From: a virus
Virus record (IMG/VR): IMGVR_UViG_3300047366_000043
Coordinates: 1 to 20,109 of that record
DNA length: 20,109 nt
Strand: one strand, 5' to 3'
The first letter of the stretch is position 1. Each line of letters begins with the position of its first letter. A program made the position numbers and the translations under genes. The notes under the pieces are model-generated. The model was given only the letters and a program-made list of their open reading frames with translations. It searched no databases and had not been told where the DNA came from. Below are positions 6,361 through 14,072 of this stretch, piece by piece.

Positions 6361-7809
6361 ATGGTAGACGTAAACAAAAATATTAAAAATGCATACTTAA
6401 GTATGTATGAACAAAAAGAAGAAGTTCTTGATGAAACAAACAAGAACGATAAGTCAGACGATGGCGATGGGTTAGATGCAGTTCAACCTAAAGCAGTTAA
6501 GAAAAAGTTTGACGATAGAAAAGACAAAGACATTGATAACGATGGCGATGTTGATTCTTCTGACAAATATCTCCACAAAAGAAGAAAAGCAGTATCTAAA
6601 GAAATCGAAAAAGAAGGTAATGCATTTAGTAAAGCATTGATGGCCGCTAAAGAGAAAGGTGAGAAAACATTTAAAGTTGGCGACAAAGAATACAATGTTC
6701 AATCAGAACTAAACAAACTTCAAAAAGAATCATTTACTTTAGATGACATTCGTGAAATGTGTCACTCTAAAGACCACGATTGTGCAACTTACGTTGACCA
6801 CCCAGAGTTTGGTCTTGGTAAACCAGTATATGAATCTCATGCGATACCAAACGATGACGGTTCTGTTGACTGGTATGACGTTGAGTTTGCTCATGGTATC
6901 GAAAGAGAAGTTCCTGCAGAAGACATGCAAATTCTTCAAACAGAAGCACACAAAGAAAAAGTCCACAAAGATGATGAAAAAATGATTAAGAGTCAAAAGA
7001 AAAAAATGAAAGAAGAGGACGAAGAAGAAGAAGAACCAAAAATGATGGACTCAGATGAAAACCCAATGAAGAAGAAAAAGAAAGTCATGGTGCCTGATGC
7101 AGACAAACCTAGCGAAGATGATGCAGAAGAAGACAAACCAAAAGTTGGTGTAGAAAAACCTGAAGACAAAAAGAAAAAGAAAACTTCTGGTAATTCTGGT
7201 GAGAAAGAAGCAGAAATCTCTAAAATTGGCGAACAAGTATCAGAGTTCACTAATCTTTTAAATGAACTAATGGCAGTTGATGCAGTTGGTAAAAAGAAAA
7301 AAGATAAAGATGGTTCTGAACCAGACGAAAGAGACGAGAACAACCCAGAAGGTGAAAAAGACTTTGTAGATGCACATGGTAAAAAAGATGTAGTCGTTGA
7401 TGGTGAGAAAGCAATAGACGATACTTCTAAAACTGCTAAAGACACTAAACAAGGTAAACACGTCAAACAACAACAAGCAAAAGGCGACTCTAAACCTATT
7501 AAATCTACCGAAGCACCTGTTAAAGGTGAAAAAGAACCTAAAGAAGGTGAAGGTAAGAAATCAGTTAAAACTGAAAATACTCTTATGGACTTAGCACTTA
7601 AGGCATTATCAGGTAAAAACATTCCTGAAATGAAGAAGATAGTTGCTAGTGCTAAAGAAGAAAATAAGAACCCTTTTGATGCACGAACTAAAGATGCTAA
7701 ATCATTTTTAGAAAGAATGGCAAAAAGAAAGAATGGTGATAAAGGTACAAGTCAACAATATAAAGACAATGACCCGAAAGATTTACCAATGATTAAAGGA
7801 GAAAAGTAA
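6361..7809 (+). CDS. Highly charged modular phage protein with an EF-hand-like calcium loop
   Basis: This 482-residue protein is dominated by Lys, Glu and Asp. Residues 57-68 (D-I-D-N-D-G-D-V-D-S-S-D) are a full 12-residue EF-hand/dockerin-type loop, with acidic ligands at positions 1, 3, 5 and 12, Gly at 6 and Val at 8. A helix (YLHKRRKAVSKEI) follows. A small globular module at about 145-192 (HPEFGLGKPVYESHAIP, DWYDVEFAHGIEREVP) recurs in marine T4-like phage proteins. Residues 205-275 alternate poly-acidic and poly-Lys blocks and must be disordered. The C-terminal 400-455 region is helical (LMDLALKALSGKNIPEMKK). The N-terminus contains L-D-E/T (23-26), a possible maturation site. The stop overlaps the next start by one base. 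The function is unknown; an internal or scaffold-associated virion protein fits its composition and context. Confidence 0.85.
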   Translation: MVDVNKNIKNAYLSMYEQKEEVLDETNKNDKSDDGDGLDAVQPKAVKKKFDDRKDKDIDNDGDVDSSDKYLHKRRKAVSKEIEKEGNAFSKALMAAKEKGEKTFKVGDKEYNVQSELNKLQKESFTLDDIREMCHSKDHDCATYVDHPEFGLGKPVYESHAIPNDDGSVDWYDVEFAHGIEREVPAEDMQILQTEAHKEKVHKDDEKMIKSQKKKMKEEDEEEEEPKMMDSDENPMKKKKKVMVPDADKPSEDDAEEDKPKVGVEKPEDKKKKKTSGNSGEKEAEISKIGEQVSEFTNLLNELMAVDAVGKKKKDKDGSEPDERDENNPEGEKDFVDAHGKKDVVVDGEKAIDDTSKTAKDTKQGKHVKQQQAKGDSKPIKSTEAPVKGEKEPKEGEGKKSVKTENTLMDLALKALSGKNIPEMKKIVASAKEENKNPFDARTKDAKSFLERMAKRKNGDKGTSQQYKDNDPKDLPMIKGEK

Positions 7810-8111
7810 TGGCAAAATTAGTTGCACCTCCATGGTGTGAAAATGCAGTACCTACTGCTAATGGTTGGGAAGACCCAGACACTGGTGAATTATACGTAAG
7901 TGGTGGATTTACTCAAGAGCAAATCGATGAATTCTTCGGTGCTAAACCTAAAAAAGCACAAGTGTTAACAGAAGCACCTGCTAATAATAAAGGTTTAGAC
8001 CAAATGAATAAGTTAGAACTTGAATCACTTGCTAGAGAAAAAGGTGTTGAGTTAGATAGAAGAAAATCAAAAGCAACACTATTACAGACTGTAAAAGAAC
8101 TTTTTAGTTAA
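7809..8111 (+). CDS. Conserved phage protein with C-terminal SAP-like helical motif
   Basis: This 100-residue protein has an N-terminal segment with PPWCENAVPTANGWEDPDTGE (residues 7-27, interrupted by no gaps) and GGFTQEQIDEFF (32-43), a pattern seen in marine T4-like phage proteins. Its C-terminus, LDQMNKLELESLAREKGVEL (63-82) followed by RRKSKATLLQTVKEL, matches the helix-turn-helix form of SAP/Rho-N-like domains, which often bind nucleic acid. The start codon overlaps the preceding stop (TAATG), implying coupled translation. The function is unknown; a DNA-contacting structural protein is possible. Confidence 0.8.
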   Translation: MAKLVAPPWCENAVPTANGWEDPDTGELYVSGGFTQEQIDEFFGAKPKKAQVLTEAPANNKGLDQMNKLELESLAREKGVELDRRKSKATLLQTVKELFS

Positions 8112-8136
8112 GAATCGATATACATAATAGTATATC

Positions 8137-8493
8137 ATGAAGTTAACGAAAGATAATCTATTAGTATATGCCGCTCAGAACTACTATAATCCAAAGTGTA
8201 TTGACACAGACGATTTTCTTGAAGACTTAAAACGTTTTAAATACATCAAACGATTACTCAATCGTTATCGAGATAGTGGTGTTCTTTCTGAACGACTTAT
8301 ACTAAATCACTTAATTATAATCTTTAATGTCTTTGACATTGAAGCAGGTCTTAATATTTTAGAACTGAAACTAGAAGTAGAATATTGGCCAGTTATCAAA
8401 CCATTTCTTATTTTTCTCAAGACAATCAAAAATGACGAATATACAAACATAGATATGGATAAAAATGTTGTCGAAAAACTTCGGGAGATATAA
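8137..8493 (+). CDS. DUF7207-type conserved phage protein
   Basis: This 118-residue, all-helical protein has the motifs KLTKDNLLVYAAQNYYNP, EDLKRFKYIKRLLNRYRDSG, SERLILNHLIIIFNVF and YWPVIKPFLIFLKTI. I recognise this as a widely conserved T4-like phage family of unknown function (DUF7207), usually close to the following 201-residue gene. The gap before it has no clear Shine-Dalgarno; a weak late-promoter-like ACATAATA lies 7 bases before the ATG. Its stop codon TAA is part of the late promoter box of the next gene. Confidence 0.85.
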   Translation: MKLTKDNLLVYAAQNYYNPKCIDTDDFLEDLKRFKYIKRLLNRYRDSGVLSERLILNHLIIIFNVFDIEAGLNILELKLEVEYWPVIKPFLIFLKTIKNDEYTNIDMDKNVVEKLREI

Positions 8494-8496
8494 ATA
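8489..8496 (+). promoter_or_regulatory. T4-type late promoter octamer TATAAATA
   Basis: Exact TATAAATA contains the stop codon (TAA, 8491-8493) of the upstream gene and lies 5 bases before the ATG at 8502. No ribosome site fits in the remaining GAGTT, although GAG could make a minimal contact. Confidence 0.7.
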
Positions 8497-8501
8497 GAGT
8501 T

Positions 8502-9107
8502 ATGGGAATTCTAAAATCTGCCGCAGACCTGGTATATACACTTCGATTTTTAAAGTTGTTGACTACACCTTTTGAAAAGTTAGGTGCATATGAGATTGGT
8601 CTCATTGACAAAGATGGTGTGGTAGATAAGAAAAGAAAAGCAGAACTTAAATTAACAATGGATGGTAGAATGGACTTGTCTACTCATTACACTACATTTC
8701 TACGTCTTGTTATTAGATTAAAATCATTATTAGCAAAAATACCTGGTGGTAAATCATTTGTTGCAAGATATGGTGCCGCACTGGCACTTATCAAAGAACA
8801 TGGCGAACTATCAGATAAGAATCTACTTAAGATTCACGAAGCAACAGGTATTGATATTCTAGATGTCCTTGCAGAAGATACACAATGGTTTATGTTAGAA
8901 GACAAACAATTATCTCCTGGTGTTTATAAAATGAAACATGATAGTATGACTCGAATTTATACTGACACGTATAAAGATGACAAAGTAAGAATTCTTGAAG
9001 AAGAATCAACTCCTGTAGACGAAGTTTTAGGACTTGACATATATTCTGCAATCCATTTGCCAACCAATCAAAAAATGTATGTGACTACAGGAGATATTAC
9101 CAAGTGA
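8502..9107 (+). CDS. Conserved T4-like phage protein, probable virion protein
   Basis: This 201-residue protein starts MGILKSAADLVYTLRFLKLL and contains LSTHYTTFLRLVIRLKSLLAKIPGG, a helical middle, then EDTQWFMLEDKQLSPGVYK (135-153) and DIYSAIHLPTNQKMYVTTGDI near the end. This combination is familiar from a conserved T4-like cyanophage and pelagiphage protein that sits among late genes. It has no enzyme motif, so the late promoter and neighbourhood are the main evidence for a structural role. Its stop overlaps the GTG start of the next gene (GTGA), so the two are translationally coupled. Confidence 0.8.
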   Translation: MGILKSAADLVYTLRFLKLLTTPFEKLGAYEIGLIDKDGVVDKKRKAELKLTMDGRMDLSTHYTTFLRLVIRLKSLLAKIPGGKSFVARYGAALALIKEHGELSDKNLLKIHEATGIDILDVLAEDTQWFMLEDKQLSPGVYKMKHDSMTRIYTDTYKDDKVRILEEESTPVDEVLGLDIYSAIHLPTNQKMYVTTGDITK

Positions 9108-10144
9108 GATTTGATACTTACGTAAAAACTCAAGAACTAACAGAAGGCACATTCTTGTTTGAACAACAAGTGCATCGTGAATTACAAGAATGTACTTACG
9201 AAGATTGGTGTATGTTATTAGAAGACGAAAAGAAACCTTGGTGGCAAGATAAAGGTGAAAAGTTTCAACAAGACTATATTAAAAAGAATCCACAATCTGA
9301 TACTGCAAAAGCAATGCGGTCTTATCTATCAACTAAAGACACACCTACTACTGATACTGATACTGATAAAAGTGTTGATACTAAAACAAGTTCTGCAGAT
9401 GCAGACGAACCGAGTAAAGATAGATACAACGAACCTTTAAGTAAACACCCAACATTAAAAAAAGCATTAACAAGTGAAGTCAATAATTTAGTAAAAGACG
9501 TAGGCGTTGAACGAGACAATCTAGTAAACGCAATCAAAGAAAAAAGTGTCTTTAAAGCAGTTAAGGCAGTTGGTATGGGTGGTGGTAAAGTTGCACTAGA
9601 CGGAATGAAAACAATAGACAGTGCAGTAAATTTTGCCGCAGATAAAGTGGCGGCAACAAAAGCAGTGCAAGGACTACAGAAAGGACTTATAAAAGTAGAC
9701 TCGTTCTTAGACCAATATCCTAAGTTAAAAAAAGTGAGTGGTGTTGCGATTGGTGGGTTTTTAACTTATCAGTGGTTGCAAATGTCGTTCTCAGGTAATT
9801 TAGATAGTGATTATGACTTGTCAAATATACCAGAAGCAATTGCAGGTAATATTGGATTTACTGACATACTGGCAACTCCAGCAGGTGTAAAAGGTATGGG
9901 ACTACTTGCCGCTGGTATTGCAACAGGTGGTTTGACTGCATTATGGTTAGGTGGTAGAAAAGGACTAATGTTAGCGGCCGCATATACAGGTGCAAAGAAA
10001 TTAGGGGATAAAAAAACTGAAAACAAATTATTCACAAAAATGCGACAACTCGTTAAAGGTGATACAGGAGACTTAGATAACAAAGATAGGGAACCTGAAG
10101 AACCAGTAAAAGATGAACCTGAAGAACCAGTAAAAGATAAATAG
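9104..10144 (+). CDS. Tagged phage protein with hydrophobic helices and C-terminal tandem repeat
   Basis: This 346-residue protein starts at GTG 9104 inside the previous stop. The N-terminus MRFDTYVKTQELTEG carries L-T-E/G (12-15), a good prohead-protease site. Residues 33-62 (EDWCMLLEDEKKPWWQDKGE and on to QQDYIKKNP) form a module seen in related phages. A Thr/Asp-rich linker (80-105) contains a DNA hexamer repeated three times (ACTGAT, 9350-9367). Three hydrophobic, Gly-rich segments follow (about 212-229, 261-283 and 286-300), compatible with membrane insertion. The C-terminus is acidic and ends in two copies of EPEEPVKD, encoded by an exact 24-base tandem repeat. An ejected internal protein that inserts in the host membrane is one possible reading. 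Confidence 0.8.
   Translation: MRFDTYVKTQELTEGTFLFEQQVHRELQECTYEDWCMLLEDEKKPWWQDKGEKFQQDYIKKNPQSDTAKAMRSYLSTKDTPTTDTDTDKSVDTKTSSADADEPSKDRYNEPLSKHPTLKKALTSEVNNLVKDVGVERDNLVNAIKEKSVFKAVKAVGMGGGKVALDGMKTIDSAVNFAADKVAATKAVQGLQKGLIKVDSFLDQYPKLKKVSGVAIGGFLTYQWLQMSFSGNLDSDYDLSNIPEAIAGNIGFTDILATPAGVKGMGLLAAGIATGGLTALWLGGRKGLMLAAAYTGAKKLGDKKTENKLFTKMRQLVKGDTGDLDNKDREPEEPVKDEPEEPVKDK
10091..10138 (+). repeat. Exact 24-base tandem repeat (2 copies)
   Basis: Bases 10091-10114 and 10115-10138 are identical and in frame, encoding EPEEPVKD twice at the end of the 346-residue protein. Such repeats change copy number by slippage. Confidence 0.95.
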
Positions 10145-10148
10145 AACT

Positions 10149-10457
10149 ATGAAGAAATGCGATTGTGAAGACTTGTTAGTAGAACAAGCAGAGTATCAAG
10201 GAAAGAAGGTCAAACTCAATGACCCTATCCGTACATCTGAAAACCCCAATAAAAAATTTAAAGTATACGTAAAGAATGAAAAGGGTAAAGTCGTAGTAGT
10301 TAGATTTGGTGACCCAAACATGGACATCAAAAGAGACGACCCAGGAAGACGAGCATCTTTTAGAGCAAGACACAATTGCGACAATCCAGGTCCTAAATGG
10401 AAAGCACGATATTGGTCATGTTATCAGTGGAGAGGAAGTGCAAAGGTTGACAATTAA
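10149..10457 (+). CDS. Conserved marine phage domain protein
   Basis: This 102-residue protein has a short Cys-containing head (MKKCDCEDLLVEQ), whose L-V-E (10-12) resembles the maturation sites of neighbours. A compact domain follows: AEYQGKKVKLNDPIRTSE, KFKVYVKNEKGKVVVVRFGD, DIKRDDPGRRASFRARHNC and PGPKWKARYWSCYQW. I recognise this domain from many marine T4-like phages, both alone and as the C-terminal part of larger proteins, where it has no assigned function. The conserved Arg, His, Cys and Trp residues suggest a specific binding site. It starts 4 bases after the preceding stop. Confidence 0.85.
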   Translation: MKKCDCEDLLVEQAEYQGKKVKLNDPIRTSENPNKKFKVYVKNEKGKVVVVRFGDPNMDIKRDDPGRRASFRARHNCDNPGPKWKARYWSCYQWRGSAKVDN

Positions 10458-10476
10458 AAACTAAAATTTTTAATTG
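10451..10476 (+). terminator. Perfect AT-rich inverted repeat; possible terminator
   Basis: CAATTAAAAA (10451-10460) and TTTTTAATTG (10467-10476) form a perfect 10-bp stem with a 6-base loop. The repeat includes the stop codon of the 102-residue gene. The stem is nearly all A-T, so it is weak; it could act as a bidirectional terminator between this gene and the holin-like gene, or be a chance feature of AT-rich DNA. Confidence 0.4.
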
Positions 10477-10500
10477 TATATATAAGAATAGGAGAAAAGT

Positions 10501-10992
10501 ATGTTAAGTTTATTAGGTAGTTTATTAGGATTTGGGGGTTCAATAATCCCAGGCATACTAGATAGTTTCAAGAAAAAACAAGACCAGAAATACGAACTTC
10601 GTAAGTTAGAAGTTCAAGCAGAAATCAACAGAGAGAATTTAGAACATCAAGCAAGACTTCAAAAAGAACTTGGAAAACAAAAGATAGAATTATTCCAAGC
10701 ACAAGCAAAAGATAAAGAACACGAGAGATTAATACAACACGATATAGTGTTGCAATCAGGCACAGGATTTATAGGTGGATTAGCAAGGTCAGTCAGACCA
10801 ATCATTACTTATGCGTTTTTCCTTTTGTTCGCAGTCATAGAAGGCACATTACTCTATGGGGCACTACAAGCGGGAACAGACTTTCAAGAAGCAATCAATA
10901 TATTATGGGACGAAGATACCAAGGCAATCTTCGCCGCAATAATATCTTTTTGGTTTGGGTCTCGTGCAATAGATAAGAATCGTTCAAAATAA
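10501..10992 (+). CDS. Putative holin (three-TM, gene-transfer-agent holin type)
   Basis: This 163-residue protein has an N-terminal hydrophobic segment (1-20, LLGSLLGFGGSIIPGIL). A long charged coiled-coil region (22-80) rich in Gln, Lys and Glu follows. Then come a second TM (about 99-121, RPIITYAFFLLFAVIEG) and a third (about 140-154, ending FWFGSRAIDKNR). The pattern of RSVRP-TM and a final FWFG-x-R matches the 3-TM holin family described in gene transfer agents and many phages. A holin would set the time of lysis by opening the inner membrane. An AGGAGA ribosome site (10490-10495) precedes the ATG. No endolysin gene is visible nearby. The family call is moderately secure. Confidence 0.7.
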   Translation: MLSLLGSLLGFGGSIIPGILDSFKKKQDQKYELRKLEVQAEINRENLEHQARLQKELGKQKIELFQAQAKDKEHERLIQHDIVLQSGTGFIGGLARSVRPIITYAFFLLFAVIEGTLLYGALQAGTDFQEAINILWDEDTKAIFAAIISFWFGSRAIDKNRSK

Positions 10993-10995
10993 TCA

Positions 10996-11024
10996 TTGAC
11001 AACTCTATTTAATTAGAGTATAAT
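10996..11024 (+). promoter_or_regulatory. Consensus sigma70-type promoter for nrdA
   Basis: TTGACA (10996-11001) and TATAAT (11019-11024) are both perfect, separated by the ideal 17 bases. Transcription would start near 11031, giving a leader of about 26 bases with an AAGGAGAG ribosome site (11046-11053). It lies just after the holin stop codon. This implies host-polymerase transcription of nrdAB early in infection. Confidence 0.9.
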
Positions 11025-11056
11025 AGTCCACACTTTAACTTTCACAAGGAGAGAAC

Positions 11057-13045
11057 TTGGACTTAAATATTGACAAAAAACGAGATAAACTACTAGAAGA
11101 TTATTCAGTAGGAATGTTAAAAGACTTTTATCTTACAGATTATGAAAAATCACCACAAGAAGGATTTGCACGTGCCAGTTTAGCATGGTCAAACTACGAC
11201 AATAAAACAGACAAAGAACTTGCACAACGACTTTATGACTATGTGAGTAATAAGTGGTTTATGTTTGCATCTCCAGTTCTTTCTAACGCACCTAACGGAC
11301 AAAATAAAAAGAGTAAGGGTATGCCTATATCTTGCTTTTTAACATACGTTCCAGACACCTTAGAAGGTCTTATCGAGCATTCTAGTGAACTGCGTTGGTT
11401 ATCTATCATGGGTGGTGGAGTTGGCGGTCATTGGTCAGATGTAAGAACAGTATCAGACATTGCACCAGGACCAATACCTTTTCTACATACTGTTGATGCA
11501 GATATGATTGCGTATCGTCAAGGTAAAACACGTAAGGGTTCTTATGCGGCATATATGGATATCTCTCACCCAGACATCATGGAGTTTCTAAACATACGTA
11601 TACCAACTGGAGATGTCCAACGTAAAGCACTTAATATTCACAACGCAATTAATATTACTGATAAATTTATGGAAGCAGTCATGACAAATAGTAATTTTGA
11701 CTTGGTTGACCCGAATGACAAGTCAGTAAAAGAAACGGTCAGTGCAAGAAAACTATGGGAGAGAATACTTGAGATAAGATTTAGAACGGGAGAACCATAT
11801 CTAAACTTTATTGATACTGCAAATAGATATCTACCACAACCACTCAAAGATAAAGGACTTGAAATACATGGAAGTAATCTATGTAATGAGATACACTTAC
11901 CAACAAGTCCTGAGAGAACTGCAGTTTGTTGTCTATCATCTTTAAATCTAGAATACTATGACGAGTGGAAAGATACTACTATTGTAAGGGATTTAATAAG
12001 AATGTTAGATAATGTGTTGGAGTACTTCATACAGAACGCACCTGACTCGATTTCTCGTGCAAAGTACTCTGCTATTCGAGAAAGAAGTTTGGGTCTTGGT
12101 GCAATGGGATTTCACTCTCTTCTACATAAACATGGTGTTGCATGGGAATCTGAGTTAGCAAAAGAGATTAATGAACAAGTATTTAGTTTCATTCACGATG
12201 AAGCACACGCAGAAACAGAACTACTTGCAAAAGAAAGAGGAGAATATCTTGACGGAAAGGGTTCGGGTAAAAGAAACGCACACTTGACTGCGATTGCCCC
12301 AAATGCATCTAGTGGTGTTATTCTTGGAACAAGTCCTTCTATTGAACCACTGAAAGCAAATGCATATACACACAGAACTCGTGCGGGTAGTTTTCTAGTA
12401 AAGAACAAATACTTAGAACAACTACTTGAGTCTAAAGATATGAATAATGATAGTATTTGGAGTTCTATAATAACAAATAAAGGGTCTGTACAACACTTAT
12501 CCTTTCTTACAGAAGGCGAAAAAAGTATATATAAAACTGCAGACGAATTAGACCAAAACTGGATAGTTCAACACGCAGGAGACAGACAGAAATATATATG
12601 TCAAGGACAATCTGTTAATCTTTTCTTTCCTGCGGGTGCAGATAAATCATATGTAAATAAAGTTCATCTACGTGCATGGAGTCACGGGTTGAAAGGTCTT
12701 TACTATCTACGAACAGAAGCAAAGTCTCGTGCAGAGAATGTTTCAGAGAAAGTAGAACGTGTTGCATTGCAAAGTGATACAAGTACAATCGTATATACCA
12801 AACCGAATTGTCCTTTCTGTCAACTTGCAAAAGAAGAACTGAAACTTCGTGGTATACCATATGACGAGATTAATCTTGAAGAGATTGGTAAAACTGCAAG
12901 AGAAGTAACGGGTCGAAAAGGAGTCAAGACAGTTCCACAAATATATTTACAAGGTGAATATGTTGGGGGTTATGAAGAACTCATGGAACTATTTGACAAA
13001 ACAGAAATCGAAGAGTCGGAAGACTGCAAAGCATGTGAAGGATAA
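11057..13045 (+). CDS. nrdA: Class I ribonucleotide reductase large subunit with inserted glutaredoxin domain
   Basis: This is a 662-residue protein; the TTG start at 11057 is chosen because AAGGAGAG ends 3 bases upstream. It reduces ribonucleoside diphosphates to dNDPs with NrdB. No ATP-cone is present at the N-terminus. Active-site residues seen are Cys93 (PISC), N274-L-C276-N-E278 (thiyl Cys276 and catalytic Glu278), Cys291/292 (AVCCLSS, partner of Cys93) and the radical-relay pair Tyr549-Tyr550 (GLYYLRT). From about residue 576 a glutaredoxin domain follows: VYTKPNCPFCQLA with C585-x-x-C588, TVPQIY with cis-Pro627, and GG at 637-638. The protein then ends EDCKACEG, keeping the redox-shuttle Cys pair (657/660) at its extreme C-terminus. 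nrdB follows after 2 bases. Confidence 0.97.
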   Translation: MDLNIDKKRDKLLEDYSVGMLKDFYLTDYEKSPQEGFARASLAWSNYDNKTDKELAQRLYDYVSNKWFMFASPVLSNAPNGQNKKSKGMPISCFLTYVPDTLEGLIEHSSELRWLSIMGGGVGGHWSDVRTVSDIAPGPIPFLHTVDADMIAYRQGKTRKGSYAAYMDISHPDIMEFLNIRIPTGDVQRKALNIHNAINITDKFMEAVMTNSNFDLVDPNDKSVKETVSARKLWERILEIRFRTGEPYLNFIDTANRYLPQPLKDKGLEIHGSNLCNEIHLPTSPERTAVCCLSSLNLEYYDEWKDTTIVRDLIRMLDNVLEYFIQNAPDSISRAKYSAIRERSLGLGAMGFHSLLHKHGVAWESELAKEINEQVFSFIHDEAHAETELLAKERGEYLDGKGSGKRNAHLTAIAPNASSGVILGTSPSIEPLKANAYTHRTRAGSFLVKNKYLEQLLESKDMNNDSIWSSIITNKGSVQHLSFLTEGEKSIYKTADELDQNWIVQHAGDRQKYICQGQSVNLFFPAGADKSYVNKVHLRAWSHGLKGLYYLRTEAKSRAENVSEKVERVALQSDTSTIVYTKPNCPFCQLAKEELKLRGIPYDEINLEEIGKTAREVTGRKGVKTVPQIYLQGEYVGGYEELMELFDKTEIEESEDCKACEG

Positions 13046-13047
13046 CA

Positions 13048-14070
13048 ATGGCACTATTAGAATTTTCAAAAACATACAAACCCTTTCTCTACCCTTGGGC
13101 AGTAGAATTAACTAAAAAACACGAAGAGATACACTGGATAGAAGATGAAGCAGAACTATCCGAAGATGTTCAAGACTGGAGAACTAAACTCACAGACGAT
13201 GAAAAGTTATTCATCACACAAGTATTAAGATTGTTTACACAATCAGATGTACAAGTAGGAGAGAACTATCACGAACTCCTAATCCCTAAATTTAAAAACA
13301 ACGAAGTCCGAAACATGTTATCTTCTTTTGCAAATAGAGAAGGTGTACACCAACGTGCATACGCACTACTGAATGACACACTTGGTTTACCAGATGAAGA
13401 CTTTAGTGCATTTCTAGAATACAAAGAAATGGCAGACAAGATTGATTTCATGAAAGATGGCGATATTTCAAGTCATACAGGTTTAGCACTAGCACTAGCA
13501 CAATCAGTATTCAACGAAGGATTATCAGTCTTTGCATCTTTTGTAATGTTATTAAACTTTCAGAGATTTGGTAAGATGAAAGGTATGGGCACAATCGTTG
13601 AGTGGTCTATTCGTGACGAGACTTTACATGTACAAGGTAATGCAAAACTGTTTAGAGATTTTTGTGGTGAACATACACGTATTGTCACAGATGAACTTAA
13701 ATCTAAAATCTATCAGATTGCAAAAGATGTAGTTAAGTTAGAAGATAAGTTTATTGACCTTGCTTATAATGACCATGAAATAGAAGGTCTTAAGAAAGAA
13801 GATGTTAAGCAATATATCAGACACATCGCAGACCGAAGATTATTACAACTTGGCATGAAACCAAACTTTAAAGCAAAAGACAATCCACTACCGTGGTTAG
13901 ATTGGGTACTCAATGGTGCATCACACGATAACTTCTTTGAAAAGAGAGTTACGGAGTATTCTGTCAATGGTCTAGAAGGCGATTGGGGTTGGGAGAATGT
14001 GGACGAACCACAACAACTCGAAAGAATTGAAGATAAACTAGATGATTTAGTTGCAAATGTGGGTTGTTAG
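13048..14070 (+). CDS. nrdB: Class I ribonucleotide reductase small subunit
   Basis: This 340-residue protein makes and stores the tyrosyl radical used by NrdA. Predicted di-iron ligands are Asp67 (TQSDVQ), Glu98 and His101 (NREGVHQRAY), Glu157 (VFNEGLS), and Glu191 and His194 (RDETLHVQ). Tyr105 falls at the radical position (E-x2-H-x3-Y). All six ligands and the Tyr are intact, so this is a conventional Tyr-radical type. The conserved NFFEKRVTEYS (295-305) is present. After Tyr304 the 36-residue tail has no Tyr and ends VGC, unlike the E. coli tail. GAAGGA at 13036-13041, within the end of nrdA, is the likely ribosome site. Confidence 0.97.
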   Translation: MALLEFSKTYKPFLYPWAVELTKKHEEIHWIEDEAELSEDVQDWRTKLTDDEKLFITQVLRLFTQSDVQVGENYHELLIPKFKNNEVRNMLSSFANREGVHQRAYALLNDTLGLPDEDFSAFLEYKEMADKIDFMKDGDISSHTGLALALAQSVFNEGLSVFASFVMLLNFQRFGKMKGMGTIVEWSIRDETLHVQGNAKLFRDFCGEHTRIVTDELKSKIYQIAKDVVKLEDKFIDLAYNDHEIEGLKKEDVKQYIRHIADRRLLQLGMKPNFKAKDNPLPWLDWVLNGASHDNFFEKRVTEYSVNGLEGDWGWENVDEPQQLERIEDKLDDLVANVGC

Positions 14071-14072
14071 TT

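Noticed and set aside
6993-7622. Minus-strand frame of 209 codons
   Set aside because: It is the complement of the Lys/Glu/Asp-rich region of the charged protein. Its product is an implausible run of Ser, Phe and Leu, and it has no ribosome site.
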